A stretch of DNA of 64,000 bases from Molossus alvarezi (Eukaryota > Chordata > Mammalia > Chiroptera > Molossidae): the NCBI GenBank assembly GCA_037176705.1, contig CM073886.1, forward strand, positions 18,271,001 through 18,335,000, read 5' to 3'. Positions within the stretch are counted from its first letter, which is position 1. Each line of letters starts with the position of its first letter. Shown in pieces: positions 43,425 through 54,799 of this stretch. A program made the translations under genes and the position numbers. The notes under the pieces were generated by a model. The model was given only the letters and a program-made list of their open reading frames with translations, did not search any database and was not told where the DNA came from.

Positions 43425-43830
43425 TGTGTCCACTGGGTCCTGTGATAGGTTTAATGATGGGCATGTGACCCCATCTCGGTCAATGGGGGCATACTCGAGG
43501 AATTTCTCTAGAACTACTGGGGTATAAAAGAATACTCTCTCTCTGCTGGGACTACTAGTTTGATAGAATATTATCCTCAAGACTGGACATAACAAAAGGC
43601 ATCTCAACACAGGACTTGAAGAGCCTGCCGAGGACAAACATCAAGACAGAAAAGCAGAAACAAGAGACACGAGTCTCAGGGAAAATGATCTTTGCTGTTT
43701 GAGCGTTTGGCTCCTGCAAAGCCAAAAGGCCCCGCCACTTTAGAATTTTCACCCCCATGTCAATAAATCTCATTTCTAGTTTAAACTGGTTTGATTTGCG
43801 TTTTCATCACTGGGAATGGAAAGGGAGAGA
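43425..43830 (+). mobile_element. MaLR (MLT1-type) LTR
   Basis: GTGACCCCATCTCGGTCAATGGGG, TCTCTCTGCTGGGACTACTAG and the 3' part GTCAATAAATCTCATTTCTAGTTTAAACTGGTTTGATTTGCG match the layout of MLT1 LTRs ('...gccaataaattccctttt-gcttaaactagtttgagttggg'). The AATAAA near 43761 would be the LTR polyadenylation signal. It is a solo LTR with no internal region or coding. Confidence 0.6.
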
Positions 43831-44394
43831 CCTGACAAATACAGGATTTGAAACATTGTTCCTGGCGAGCTGGAGACTGGAGCGGGGGCAGGAAGGGCGC
43901 TTCACAAGGAGACCAGCTACAGGGCTGTTGCACGAGTCCAGACAACAGATGATACGATGCCGTGAGCGGAGATGAAGGGAACCTAGGGGAACTGAAGAAG
44001 GAAATAAGAGTTTACTTTTAGACATCTTGAGTTGCTTGCAGGGCACACAACTCCTCCATGACACTGACCCCCTCCCCCTTCCCCTTCCTCCCCCACTTTC
44101 CTCTCATATCTCTGCCATCTAGTTGGGTCTTGAGCTCCCTGGAACCAAGATTCCTGGGAACAGGGATATGAGAGTCAGCCTCGAAGCTGGCACTAGATGA
44201 CCGTCTGTCCGGGCATCCACATCCTTGTGCAACCTCCTCCCTGGGAGCGTGAGCTGCACTTATTGACTCCCTTCAAAATGAGTGGAAAATGCAGAAGTAA
44301 CGAAACATCGCTTTCAAGATTAGGTCATAATGAAACAATGGTTTTCCATTTAGGTCCTTCTTTTTTGCTCCGAGGGAAGCCAGCTGCCATGTTG

Positions 44395-44720
44395 CAAGTT
44401 GCCCTGTGGAGAGGCCCCTGTGGCCATGAGGGTGGACACCAGCCAACAGCCATGGAGGAACGGAGACTCTCCGTCCAAGAACCTGTGAGGCACTGGGCCC
44501 TTCCAACAATCACATGAGTGAGCGGGAAGCAGATCCTTCCCTAGTGGAGCCTGGAGATAAAACCGCAGCCGCTCCAGACCCTTGAACCAGAGGCAGCCCA
44601 ATGAGCCGTGCCTGCGTCCCACCTCACAGCCGCTGGAGTGCAGGTTTGCTCTTTTGAGCTGCTGCATTTTGGAGTAGATAGTTCTGCAGCAAGAGATAAC
44701 TGTTGCAATGGACTTTTGTT
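44395..44720 (+). mobile_element. Possible second MaLR-type LTR fragment
   Basis: GACACCAGCCAACAGCCATGGAGGAACGGAGACTC...CCTGTGAGGCACTGGGCCC, and the end TTTTGAGCTGCTGCATTTTGGAGTAGATAG-TTCTGCAGCAAGAGATAACTG, resemble the 3' half of a MaLR-type LTR ('...ttttaagccactaaattttggggtaat-ttgttatgcagcaatagataac'). It is old and fragmentary. Confidence 0.45.
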
Positions 44721-47700
44721 CCCACTTATTTTATCTACATAGTAGGCACCCAATAAAGACTTGTGGAATAAAACAGCAACCAAATCAAGGACTGAGCATG
44801 GCCATGTGGATTGGGGGAGGGTGACCATCCATTGAGAAGACCCTAAGCTAATAGCTATAGTGGACCGATTTGAAGATAAAAATCAGATGACTGTGGATCA
44901 TTGGACAGCGGAGAAAAGGAGGTGATAAACGGGGATTGGCTTGCTGCTTCCAGAAAGCTTGGTGGTGGACAGAGACCCAAGGTAGTGCACTGCAGGTTGA
45001 AGAAGAGTTGAAGGGGGAGGATTCATATGAGAGGCTCCACAGGTTGGTATCCTGAAGGCCAGGAGGGTTTGAAGACAGAGCAGAGGGAGAAGTGAATGGT
45101 GGAGAAGGATCCTGGAGGGGGGAGGGAAGGCAGAAGCAGAGCCCTCTGGCAGGGCATCTAGCCCTGGCACCGAGAAGCTTGCTCAGATAAGTACTTACAT
45201 TTTGGTTCAACATCTGTTCTGTTCTGTATTCTCTGTGAACGACTCCAGAAAAACGTGGTCGCTTTTATTGCCAAGTCGCTTAATTGCCTTACGGAATAAT
45301 GGCAAGCAAGCTCGTCTGGGAGCTTTTGAGCTCAGAGACGAATCAAAGCAAGAAGAGGTAGGGAAATCAAATAGACCGATGGCCCTTTCAGTGACAGTCA
45401 CGCGTTGGCTACCCCTTCTTTTGTCAGCCTATTAATGGTTGCTGACATCTGTGAAATCCCTTTTAAGCTAAAAATAGAGGAGGCAAGAAAATTCTACCTG
45501 CTATCATAAGGCATATATGGTTTATGCTTTACTTCCCCACACCATTTTTTTTTTTATTAATAAAAGAACTTCTTGTGCAAATACCAGGTCCAGAACATTC
45601 TTCGATGGTAATTTGAGGATAAGTGCCCTTCCTACTCAAAAGACCTATCGAAAAGGAATAAGGTCCACTGTATTTGGTTTATCACCTAAAACCACCAATG
45701 CATTTGGTCGCACCATGCCCTCACACCTGTGAGCCAGGGAGGGCTTTGATGCGGAGAAACTGGCCCAGCAAGGTTTGACTACCTCCTGGCTACCTTCCTG
45801 GGACAAGAACTGGGACCTCCTGAAGCCTGACTTGTTTATTCTCACTAATGCATTACATCACTGTTTCTTAGTCCAACTTACGGATCCAGAGACTCCAAAA
45901 CGGCACTTCCTGAGTGGTCCCGTGGGTTCCCTGCAAAATACCTGTAGGTTATAATATATTCGTGGTGCATAATCAGTGCTTCAGAATTCTGCTAACAATT
46001 ATCTCCTTTCTCTGAGTTGGAGAGCACAGCAAGCAATCATGCTTTCAAAGAGAAGGGAAATATCCCTGCACAAAGCCCTCAGATCACAGAGAAGGTGAAA
46101 CTCTCACCCTTTCCCCACCTTCAGCCCTATCCACAAGTCATTCCTCTGTTAGACTAAACACACAGGAACTTGGAACATCTGTGACAGGAATTCATGGTGT
46201 GCGTGTGCGTGTGTGTGTGTGTAGGGGTTTTGAAAATTCAGGCTCCTAGGTCTCATCTCAGACTTTCCCAGTCAGAATCTTTGGTGCCCAGGATCTGAAT
46301 TTTGATAAGCACTAGAGGCGTTTTTTATATACACAACAGTTTGACAACCACAGGACATTTGAACACATCTATGGAGCTTCATAGGTGATGAGAGATACAG
46401 GGGCTTTTCATCCCTATAGAGCACATTACTGGCTGCTCCTGCGAAGCCAACATGCCCCCTTCTTTGTTCGCAGGGACATTGAGAACACGAGAGATGCTGT
46501 CATTGCTCCTCACGCCCAGACCCCTCCCCCTACGTGCTTACCCTTTCATCGATGCATTCTGGACTCACACATGCCATCACCATTGCCTAAGGACCCTCTG
46601 GGACCACTAGCTTCCACTCTAGCCATACCCGAGGAAGGCTGGAAGTAGCTTTGGATTCATTCTCCCTCCGTAAACAACTAACCCGCACGGGGCTGGCGGG
46701 GATCTGTGTATAGACATGCCCGAGCCTCCTTGCCTCTGGGTGGGGTAACTGCAGAGGTGCATGCTAGCCTGGCTTCCACACTTCTTGTACCGGCCACAGG
46801 TGACTGGCTCGCCAACACACCGTTGTTGGCTCCTGTCCTTTCCCGAGCTTACTTCCCACTTCCTGGCCCTTGTTTCCGGGGATCACCCCCCAAATTCATA
46901 CTTCCTCTTAAATATTTGTCTCAGGGTCTGCTTCTGGGGGAACCAAAAGTATCTGTAGATAAATGCCCAGAGCATTTTGAGAAAGGGAATCCAGAGAAGG
47001 CATGCAAATGTGTCATGGAGAGAATTCCCCTCGGACCAAGTGCCCCGACTGTACCTGATGTTTGTATTCCCAAATTTGAGCCATTTTGCCCATATTTCCT
47101 CGTATCAACTATGACAGTCTGGAAGATATTCCTGGTGATCTTTTTTTTCTTTTTAATTTAGAAATTTGTGCCTCTGAATAGAAAAAAATAGAAATAATAA
47201 AGGTATAAGTAGAGAGCATTGTAATGGATACTGTGACCATGATTTACAGATGTTTTACTGCTCAGAGCATCTATAACCCACCAGTAACCGCTACAAATGC
47301 ATATTCTTCCTTGTCAGGTTGCATATTTCATCCTAAATGGCTTAAATATCTTTACTTATCCATTTGTAATAAAATGAGGAGGACTTAAAATAAAGTAAGT
47401 GCATTTGAAAGAAATTGATTGTCAATACTCTGTGCAGCTGATACATGAAACATTTTTGTTTTTCTCCCTGGAGTGTTAATACATTAAGGCAAAACTATTT
47501 ATATTTATAAATCCATTAACTATTTACACCTCATTGACTTATAACTTTTATTTTTTTCTTGAGAAGTCTCACTTTCAACCTTCACAGTTAACTTTAGTGA
47601 ATCATTGAAAGCAGCATTTACGGATTTAAAAATGTATATATGTTGAGCAGGACGTTAGGATAGGTACACAGTGCTTCGGTCTCATTGGCCTTTGGACACC

Positions 47701-47740
47701 CTGAACCTAAAGAGAGGTTTTGGAAGTACAGCAAAGCATG
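44721..47740. other. Mostly unique DNA; minor old repeats
   Basis: 44725-44770 is an L2-like end (ACATAGTAGGCACCCAATAAAGACTTG). 46205-46370 holds a (GTGT)n and a hAT-type MER relic (CCCAGTCAGAATCTTTGGTGCCCAGGATCTGAATTTTGATAAGC). 46905-46950 contains AATATTTGTCTCAGGGTCTGCTTCTGGGGGAACC, part of a dispersed repeat of unknown name. The rest is unique. The 151-codon frame at 46706-47161 has no recognised domain. Confidence 0.35.
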
Positions 47741-47744
47741 CTGC

Positions 47745-48195
47745 GCCCTCCAGTCAGACTGTCCAGAATTTTAAGATGAGAGCTCGAGTTTGTTAGGTTG
47801 TAAGCTTTGAAATTTTTTCCCTTTTCTCAGAACCTCAGTCTCTTTCTTTTTTTTTTTAAATATGTTTTTAATTGGTTTTTGTAGAGAGAGGAAGGTAGAG
47901 AGAGAAATATTGATGTGAGAGAGAAACATCTATTGGCTGCCTTCTGCACGCCCCCTACTGGGGATCAAGCCTGCAACCCAGGCGTGTGCCCTGACCCGGA
48001 ATCAAACCGGGCCTCTCAGTCCATGGGAGGATGCTCAATCCACTGAGCCACACTGGCTGGGCGAGTCTCAGTTTTTTTATCTGTAAGGTGAGAATAATGA
48101 TACTACCAGCCTTCTTGACTTCTCTGAAGTTAGATGATCTCCTTGAGGCTCGGCATAGAAAAGTTCTCAAAATTGTTTTTATTTTCCCTCAAGTC
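47745..48195 (+). repeat. MIR SINE split by a VES insertion
   Basis: The left part is CTCAGAACCTCAGTCTCTTTC. The right part resumes at 48063 with GAGTCTCAGTTTTTTTATCTGTAAGGTGAGAATAATGATACTACCAGCC and CTTGAGGCTCGGCATAGAAAAGTTCTC. Together they give MIR order with the CTCAGT-block duplicated around the SINE. Confidence 0.65.
47846..48062 (-). mobile_element. VES SINE, antisense, short-tail type
   Basis: On the plus strand the tail is TAAATATGTTTTTAATTGGTTTTTGTAGAGAGAGG instead of ATCCTCACCTGAGG. Then come the body GTGAGAGAGAAACATC, CGCCCCCTACTGGGGATC, box B-like CGGAATCAAACCGGG, and a head ending GCCCAGCCAGTGTGGCTCAG on minus. It is nested in a MIR. The TSD (CTCAGTCT-/CTCAGTTT-) is imperfect. 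Confidence 0.88.
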
Positions 48196-48504
48196 CTAAG
48201 CAGACATATCGCTATGACCTTCCCCTGCAGGGGATAAAACTAGCATCTCGCTTCCAATTCAACATTCAGTTGTGAGTGAGTGAAACAGGCAAAGGCTTCT
48301 TGCTAGTGACCATCAGACTCAGCTTACTGTTACTTTCAGAGCTGGAAAACAGGAGCAGGTGGCCCGCTTTGCACAGGTTGCCTTGGTGGGCCATCAAGGA
48401 CATCAAGGTGAAGGCATCCTCTTTATTAGTTCAAGGCCTTGGCTGGAACCTTCAGTCTAACAGGAAATACCCAGAGGATTGCAGAGACCACATTGCAATT
48501 CTTT

Positions 48505-48868
48505 TATTTTTTTAGCTTTATTGTTGAAAGTATTACAGTTTTCTTCCTTCCTTCCTCCCACTGAACCCCTCTTCTCCTCTCCCACCCCCTTCCTCCTTTC
48601 CCCAAACTGTTTTCTGTGTCCACTGGTTGTGCATATATGCATATAAGTTATTTGGGTTATCTCTTCCCAACCCCCACCCCCTTTCCCTCTGAGGTTTGTC
48701 AGACTGTTCCCTACTTCCATGTCTCTGCATCTATTTTGATCGACAGCTTATTTTGTTCATGATATTCCATAAATAAGTGAGATCATATGATACTCGTCTT
48801 TCTCTGACTGGTTTATTTCTCTCAGCATAACACGCTCCAGTGTATTGGTTGCAAAGGGTAAGAGATCT
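48505..48868 (-). mobile_element. L1 3' UTR fragment, antisense
   Basis: TTAGCTTTATTGTTGAAAGTATTACAG, then TTTTCTGTGTCCACTGGTTGTGCATATATGCATATAAGTTATTTGGG, CTTTCCCTCTGAGGTTTGTCAGAC, TCGACAGCTTATTTTGTTCATG and GAGATCATATGATACTCG parallel the 3' UTR end of the larger L1 at 35826 but are a different copy. It is a short 5'-truncated insertion. Confidence 0.8.
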
Positions 48869-49464
48869 TTCAAACATCATGTTGCAGTTCTTCAAAAGGA
48901 CCCTGCTCCATAGCCATTATGTAGAAGTCACCACTCCCTCCATCGGGGCTGTTAGTGAGCCAGGTGCGATGCTCAGGGACCAGCTCATGGACTATACCAT
49001 TTAATTCCCACGACGACCTTGGGTGAGAGGAGTCAGTGCTGAGCTGAGTTTGACTTCTAAGCCACCTCCTTCTTTGCTTGGAGACTGTGAGCAAAGTAGT
49101 CTTTAAGACTGTAGTCTTAAACAAGCTTCAGCAAGAGGAGTGAATCCCGCGAACAGGAAGGCAGTGCCATGTAGTTTCAAATGGTGATGAGCAGCTCCAT
49201 AACTTCATAGATGTTACTGGTTCTTAATTCTCCCCTGTCCTGTCAGCCTCTGGCTGGTCATAGATATCTGCGGCAGGTTCAGAGGTCAGAGCCACACAAG
49301 GAAATATCTGGAAGGATACAAAAATAATCTCTTTCTATGGCTTTCACTTAAGCAAATCAACCACTTTTTCCTGGATTAGGTGACACAGACCCTGTAACAA
49401 TTCCTGAGCCTATCACTTACAAGGAAGCTACAGTTATCATGCTTGGGATGGGTGTCAGCTGTAG

Positions 49465-49645
49465 TGTCTTCTGTATTAACAGCAAATAGTATTACTTTAA
49501 TTATGTCATCATCATCATCATCATCATCATCATCCCCACTTTACACACAGAGAAATGGAGGATTCATGATATTTAAAAAAATGTTACATAGCTCACATTG
49601 CTATTAATTGGTAGATTCATGATATGAAAACAGACTGTGTTGCTT
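49465..49645 (-). repeat. MIR-like, antisense, with (ATC)n
   Basis: GCAAATAGTATTACTTTAATTATG, a pure (CAT/ATC)9 run at 49507-49533, then CCCCACTTTACACACAGAGAAATGG...GTTACATAGCTCACATTG is antisense MIR with an expanded trinucleotide at the usual 'attattatc' position. Confidence 0.6.
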
Positions 49646-50060
49646 CAGTGCGTTATCCATTTATTTCCTAAAGATGTATATTTAAACAATGCATGATATA
49701 TGTTTCCTAAAGATATGCTAAATGGTGCATAAACTAGGTCATCCTAAACCAAAGAAAGATATGGCTTAGTCTCCACTCAGCATTGGCTAAGTGGTAGGAA
49801 ATCTTTGTTCACTTGATTCTGACTATGCTCAAAATATTTGTTCCCAAAATGCTTTTTATATAAGCAGGCTCCCTTTGCTACTCGAGATCACTGAAACTCC
49901 ATCTTTATTTTTCTTACTCTAAGACCATTAGACTAGGAGTTTCTACACCCATGATCATAAATCGCTAATAAGATTTAAGCCTACCCATGCGGTGTATGAG
50001 CCCTAGTAAACAGAAAGATGAGAAACATGGTGATCTATGCTTCATGAACCCAGTTCTGAT
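49646..50060. other. Unique AT-rich sequence
   Basis: No repeat or gene is recognised. ATGATATATGTTTCCTAAAGATATGC at 49693-49718 partly repeats nearby TTTCCTAAAGATGTATATTTAAAC (49665-49688), perhaps a small local duplication. Confidence 0.35.
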
Positions 50061-50064
50061 ACAA

Positions 50065-50465
50065 AATAGACTAGTTTTGGATCCTGGCCCAACCTTTCAC
50101 CAGCTCTGTGGTGTGACCAAGTCACTGAACCTCATCTTTCTCATTTTTATTACTTAAATTTTTTTTTCTTTATTGATTTTGGAAAGAGAGAAAAGGAGAG
50201 GGAGAGAGAACATCCATTGGCTGCCTCCTGCATGCCTCCCACTGGGGATCAGGCCCACAACCTGAGCATGTGCCCTGACTGGGAATTGAACCAGCCACAT
50301 TTTGGTGCATAGGTCGATGCTCAACCACTGAGCCACACCAGCCAGGCCTCTTTCTCATTTTTAAAAAGGAAATCATAAAAGTATTTACACCTAGAGTTGT
50401 GCTGTGAAGATTAAATAATACAACTAAAACGTTTATATAGTAAATGTCACATGCTGGTTATTTCT
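50065..50465 (+). repeat. MIR SINE split by a VES insertion
   Basis: The left part is GGATCCTGGCCCAACCTTTCACCAGCTCTGTGGTGTGACCAAGTCACTGAACCTC, up to 50149. It resumes at 50364 with AAAAGGAAATCATAAAAGTATTTACACC...TGAAGATTAAATAATACAACTAAAACG. MIR order is preserved across the insert. Confidence 0.75.
50135..50363 (-). mobile_element. VES SINE nested in MIR, short-tail type
   Basis: The SINE occupies about 50150-50348, with tail TTTTTCTTTATTGATTTTGG, a GA tract, body AGAACATCCATTGGCTGCC, CCCACTGGGGATC and GGGAATTGAACC. The head on minus is GGCCTGGCTGGTGTGGCTCAG. The TSD TCTTTCTCATTTTTA is perfect at 50135-50149 and 50349-50363. Confidence 0.93.
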
Positions 50466-50595
50466 CTTGCTATTCTTATCTTGGTGATTGTTCAAAATAT
50501 TATTTTTGCTAATGTTATTTCTGTCTTCATCAGTATTTGGGAGATGTAGGCAGGAGAGGAAAAGAGATAAGCCCAAGGCGAAGTAGTGAAACCAT

Positions 50596-50846
50596 CATGT
50601 TGAGTATTTTTTTCTTTTTTAAAAATATGTTTTTATTGATTTTTATGTGTTTTTTTTTTAGAGAGAGAGAAAGGGACAAGAAAAGAAAGACAGAAACATT
50701 GAGCAGCTGCCTCCTACCCACCCCCGATGGGATTGAGTCCATAACACCAGCATGTGCCCTGACCAGGAATCAAACTGGCAACCTCTTGATGCATGGGGCA
50801 ACGCTCAACCACTGAGCCACACTGGCCAGGCCATGTTGAATATTTC
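50596..50846 (-). mobile_element. VES SINE, antisense, short-tail type
   Basis: The tail on the plus strand is AAAAATATGTTTTTATTGATTTTTATG, then GAGAG/AAAGG tract, body AACATTGAGCAGCTGCC, GATGGGATTGAG and CAGGAATCAAAC. The head on minus is GGCCTGGCCAGTGTGGCTCAG. The TSDs are CATGTTGAGTATTTT (50596-50610) and CATGTTGAATATTTC (50832-50846). Confidence 0.92.
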
Positions 50847-50989
50847 AAATACATTTTTGAACAGGGAAAAAGAAAGTGGATCTTTTCAGAAAAAGGGAAC
50901 TCATTCCTGGACACTGGATGGCTCATTCTTAGTACTAAATAGTTTGGTTAATATAAGAACCCTGAAGTACATGCTAGTGGTGAGTTAGT

Positions 50990-51520
50990 TGAACCAATCA
51001 ATAACTATATATTGAGCATCTGCCATGTGCCCATTGACTGCGGGGGGGAATGGAGAATATAAGGTGTAATCCATTCCCATGTGGTCCTCAGACTGTTTTA
51101 ATTAGTTCATTAGTTGACCCCAACTGGGATGAAGCTTTGAGGTAAGCTTGAAGACGGAAAACTGGAGGGTGAGGCAGGACTTCCACAATATTAGGTTGTG
51201 CGGAACATTTTATTGGATTGGAGTCATTTATAAATAAATGTGAGAACTGCATCCTCTCTTCAGTGACTGCTATTGAAAGGCATCCTTTGAGGGGAGAAAC
51301 AGAAGGATGCTTGACTACTTCAAGTCCTTTTAATTTGCTTTTTTCATCCTTTTCCTAGCCTGTCTAACATACCATCCGTCATCCCTAAAACTCTTGGAGT
51401 ACTTTGAAGTAACCTAGTAATCCCTAGAATTCACTAGATATTTACACTAACCATCTGGAAAGGTTCTTAAAAAATACAAAATAATGATAAGTAAAATGAT
51501 CATCGACACATCAGTAAAGG
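50990..51520. other. L2-like antisense relic and unique DNA
   Basis: 51000-51080 (CAATAACTATATATTGAGCATCTGCCATGTGCCC) is an antisense L2 end. The remainder is unique and AT-leaning, without exon signals. Confidence 0.4.
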
Positions 51521-51814
51521 CAGAGCCGTGCCCAGACCATGGGCACTGGAGTTATGGGTGGTGAGTCTTAGCAAGATTGAGTCATTCTACCAAAAACTGC
51601 CTTGTGGTGAAGCAAACATATCTTTCATTTCAATTCAGGGCCCTTTCTCCAGCCTATGCCTTCAGCGTCCATTGTCTTGCCCCGCCCCCACCCCCCAATC
51701 CCAACTTCCAGCCCTTTGAATTCAGTATGACTCTACTCAACAGGCTTGCTGTTCCCTGAAGGAGTTAAACTCTGTTTTGCTTCAGACAGACTCATAAACT
51801 GTGTTCTTTTCCAG

Positions 51815-52080
51815 GAACGTTTTTCACCCAACTCTTTGGGTAATTCCTACTTCTCTGATTAGAGGTGATCTCTAGAAAGCTTTGCCTGACCTCCTTTCTT
51901 TCCTCCTTGTTTGGCTATATGTTTTCATTCTTTTAAAACTATTGGGATACTTATTTATGTGACTACCTATCATATTAAACTATAAGCTTCTTGAGTGCAG
52001 AGGCTGTGTCTAGTTTATATAATAAATGGTTTACATGAGAGACTAGCCTCCAGTAAGATACATGTTTAATGGCTGGGAAA
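51815..52080 (+). repeat. L2 LINE 3' end
   Basis: AGGTGATCTCTAGAAAGCTTTGCCTGACC, ATGTTTTCATTC...ATACTTATTTATGTGACTACC, then AAACTATAAGCTTCTTGAGTGCAGAGGCTGTGTCTAG and AATAAATGG is the canonical L2 terminal sequence. Confidence 0.7.
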
Positions 52081-52179
52081 AAAGTAAAGATGAAATGAAT
52101 ACAGGTGAGTGGGTTGATCTCTCAGTCCATCTCAAAGAGGTCAGTCCTTTGAGATAGCAGTCAGCACAAGGAAGAAGGA

Positions 52180-52665
52180 TGGTTCACCGAACATTTATTA
52201 AGCTTATTGTGTGTTTGGCTCCATGCACCCATGAAACGTCCTTGGCATCAAGGACATTTCAGTCTAATGGAGGAGAACAACATTTACCATAGGCGGAGAC
52301 AAGAGATACAATAAAGTTAAGTTGAGGTGCTCAGGGTGTTCAAAACGGGGACACTGGCCTTACCTCCATGCATGTGTGTGTGGGGGGGGATGTCAGGGAG
52401 AAAGTGATGTCCAAATGGAGGTCTAAAATATAAATAGAAGCTATTCAGGAAAAGAGAGTCCAAAGAAGTATTCCAGGTGGGAGGGAACAATACATGGAAA
52501 GGATTGGAGATAAGCAGGAGATTACCTCTGGATCATAAGGTCAGTGCAAAATGAGGACCAGTTAAGCCAGGAGCTCTTAACCTATGTGGAAGACTTTAGA
52601 CTTCACCTTGAGGGGCAATGGGGAGCCATAGAATGATCCTAAGTTTGAAAGTGAGATGATGACAT
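52180..52665 (-). repeat. L2 LINE, antisense
   Basis: CGAACATTTATTAAGC...GTGTGTTTGGCTCCATGC, GACATTTCAGTCTAATGG-AGGAG and TAAGTTGAGGTGCTCAGGGTG give the antisense 3' end. Upstream, CCAGGTGGGAGGGAACAATACATGGAAAGG and AAGACTTTAGACTTCACC-TTGAGGGGCAATGGGGAGCC continue into the L2 body. Confidence 0.65.
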
Positions 52666-53429
52666 GTATACTCTCTAGATCTTGAGTGCTTTGAGCAGGG
52701 TTTGTGCACTCTCAGCCATGCATGAGACTACAAAGTCATTCTTTCTAACAGTTTTACGGAAGACACCATTTTGACATCTGCTTAAATCACAAATGGTAAA
52801 GTATTTTTCGTGTCCAGTAGGAGGAGCCAAAGTCTCCATGTTCTTTACAGCTACCACTGGACGCTTCTTGGCCCTAGGTTGTCCTAGAAGCTATTTATTT
52901 CAGCACCTCTCATTACCTACAAGTGGCTCAACTTAGAGAAAAGAGAAAAACTGCCTAGATTAGGAAAGGTTATTGTGAAAGAGAAACAAATACTTTCCAA
53001 ATGAATAGCATAATAGCATGCTATATTGATCTTTACTCTAATTCTGTTTTAAATGGTAATGAATGTCTCCCTCACTCATATTAAATGTTCTTAAGCCACA
53101 TAGCAACACAGGTATCGACACCCATCCCTAATATAACTAAGCCTATTTCTACTCCAAAATAAATAAATCAGAGGCTGCTCAGACTGACCTTGATTTTGAG
53201 ATAGTTGAGTATGTTTTATTTCATTTCCGATGGGAAAATATATATTAAAAATAATAAAAGCACCCAGAGATTACCCATGTTAATGAAACAACAGCCAGTG
53301 TTTCTGACTTGAATGATTGCATTCATTTTTTTTCCCTTCTGTAATAAAAAAGGAGCATGAGAAACAGTTCCTGTTGGTGAATTTGCAGAAAACATCATAT
53401 TTCAGCAGAACTTCCCATTAACTGCCATT

Positions 53430-53850
53430 TATTTCTTCTCTCATTATTGATAATTTGCTTTTAAATTGAGAATACCTCTTTTACAACCCAACTCATCTCC
53501 CTGCACGGCAAGACAATCTGTGGCTTTTCCCATTGTGAACAATTTCTGGGAGAAATGATTACGATGTTACTAACCCAGATTTATGGCTTCATTGTGCTAT
53601 CACTGAAGGATAAGAGACTAGTAAAAAGAAAAAAAAAAGAGTTGTTTACATACAAATATATTATTATCAAAGAGAGTCCTAAGGAGGCATATGGTAATTC
53701 CAGCCCCAATTGCAAAGTCACCTACTGAGGCCAATGATAAAAGACGTCTGTCTGGATTTTTCAAGCTTATTTTCTGAAATGATGATAAAATGGTAAATTT
53801 TGTAAAAATCCTCGTTGTCGATAGAAGTTCCCTTTCTTTGTTTTGCTGTG
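53430..53850. promoter_or_regulatory. Candidate conserved element
   Basis: It is repeat-free. An inverted SOX-like pair ATTGTGAACAAT lies at 53532-53543 and GAAATGATTACG at 53552-53563. The end is AT-rich with AAATGATGATAAAATGG. No open frame is convincing. I see nothing that marks it as coding; enhancer function is speculative. Confidence 0.25.
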
Positions 53851-54104
53851 ATGTTGGAAGACACCCTCGCCTTATAGGATTACAGAACTCCTCTGATAGT
53901 ATTATTTGTTAGGCACTAGGCAATACACATGCTACAAAGCAATATAGGTTACAAGTTCCCTGCTTTTGGAAATCTGCAGTCCTACTTGGAAGGGGAGCTA
54001 TGCTGCAAATGAAAAAACAATGAAAGGATAGAGCAGGAAAATGAACATAAGTCCCAGATCAAACGCTCAGTTTGAGCTGGCCTTGTCCAAGGTCCCTCAG
54101 GAGG

Positions 54105-54485
54105 CAGGGTGGTGCAGTGGTACACCACATTAAATTTGGGAGACCTGCCCAGGATTCCTGGTTCCTTGCCAGTTGTGTGACCTTGAGCAAATTTTAACTC
54201 CCTGGACTTCAAACATTCCTGTGCAACATAATCTTAGAACGTTAACTTTTAAAAAAGAAGAAGAAAAAAGCAGTTTCTGGCTCAGTGAGTCCAGGGTGGG
54301 GTTCAGGAAAGAAGAAACATTGCTTTCACCTCTCTAAAGATCCCTTTTTGTGATCTGTGAAATGGATAAACCCACAGCACCTACTTCAACTAATTGTTGA
54401 GAAAGTTTAATGTAAATGCATGCTTAAAATAGCACCTGGTGAAAAGTAAGTGCTTGTTAAGTGGTAATGTTTATTAAGAAGTCAC
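54105..54485 (+). repeat. MIR SINE, two parts
   Basis: The first part is GGTGGTGCAGTGGTACACCAC...GGTTCCTTGCCAGTTGTGTGACCTTGAGCAAATTTTAACTCC at 54108-54205. It resumes at 54350 with TGATCTGTGAAATGGATAAACCCACAGCACC...AGCACCTGGTGAAAAGTAAGTGCTTG. The 54240-54340 spacer is unexplained. Confidence 0.6.
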
Positions 54486-54668
54486 AGGGCTTAGGGCTCC
54501 AAAGCAACTGCTAAGAGGTCAATCTCTAGACCCTTCTAGAGTCAGCACCCAGCGCAGGATTGGCAGTGAGAGGCCCCGGCAGGGGAGGCCCAGACCTGGG
54601 CATTCATTCCCTGCATGACATTGGGCCTGGGTAACTTTTTGCATCTTGGATATAGTTCCAGGAGATTT

Positions 54669-54799
54669 AAAGATTCATCAGGATTTCCCTGGCCAGTATG
54701 GTTCAGCGGTTGAGCGTCAGTCTGCGGACCAGAGAGTCCTGGGGTCGGTTCCCGCTAGGGGCACGTACCACCAAAAAAAAAAAAAAAGATTCATCAGGA
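54669..54799 (+). mobile_element. Short VES-type SINE (tRNA-like head + A-tail only)
   Basis: The element runs from 54687 (CCCTGGCCAGTATGGTTCAGCGG) through a box A-like stretch and GGGGTCGGTTCCCGCTAGGGG to CACGTACCACC, then directly to A15. The body, CT tract and tail of full VES are absent. Target duplications AAAGATTCATCAGGA at 54669-54683 and 54785-54799 are identical, so this short RNA was itself retrotransposed rather than being a truncated relic. Its 3' end matches that of the 3780-3848 element. Confidence 0.9.

Noticed and set aside
43425..43830. Possible host promoter/terminator because of an AATAAA and TATAAA-like sequence
   Set aside because: The sequence order matches an MLT1-type LTR, which carries such signals itself.
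49507..49533. CRISPR-like or coding (ATC)n array
   Set aside because: A pure trinucleotide microsatellite within a MIR, with no spacers.
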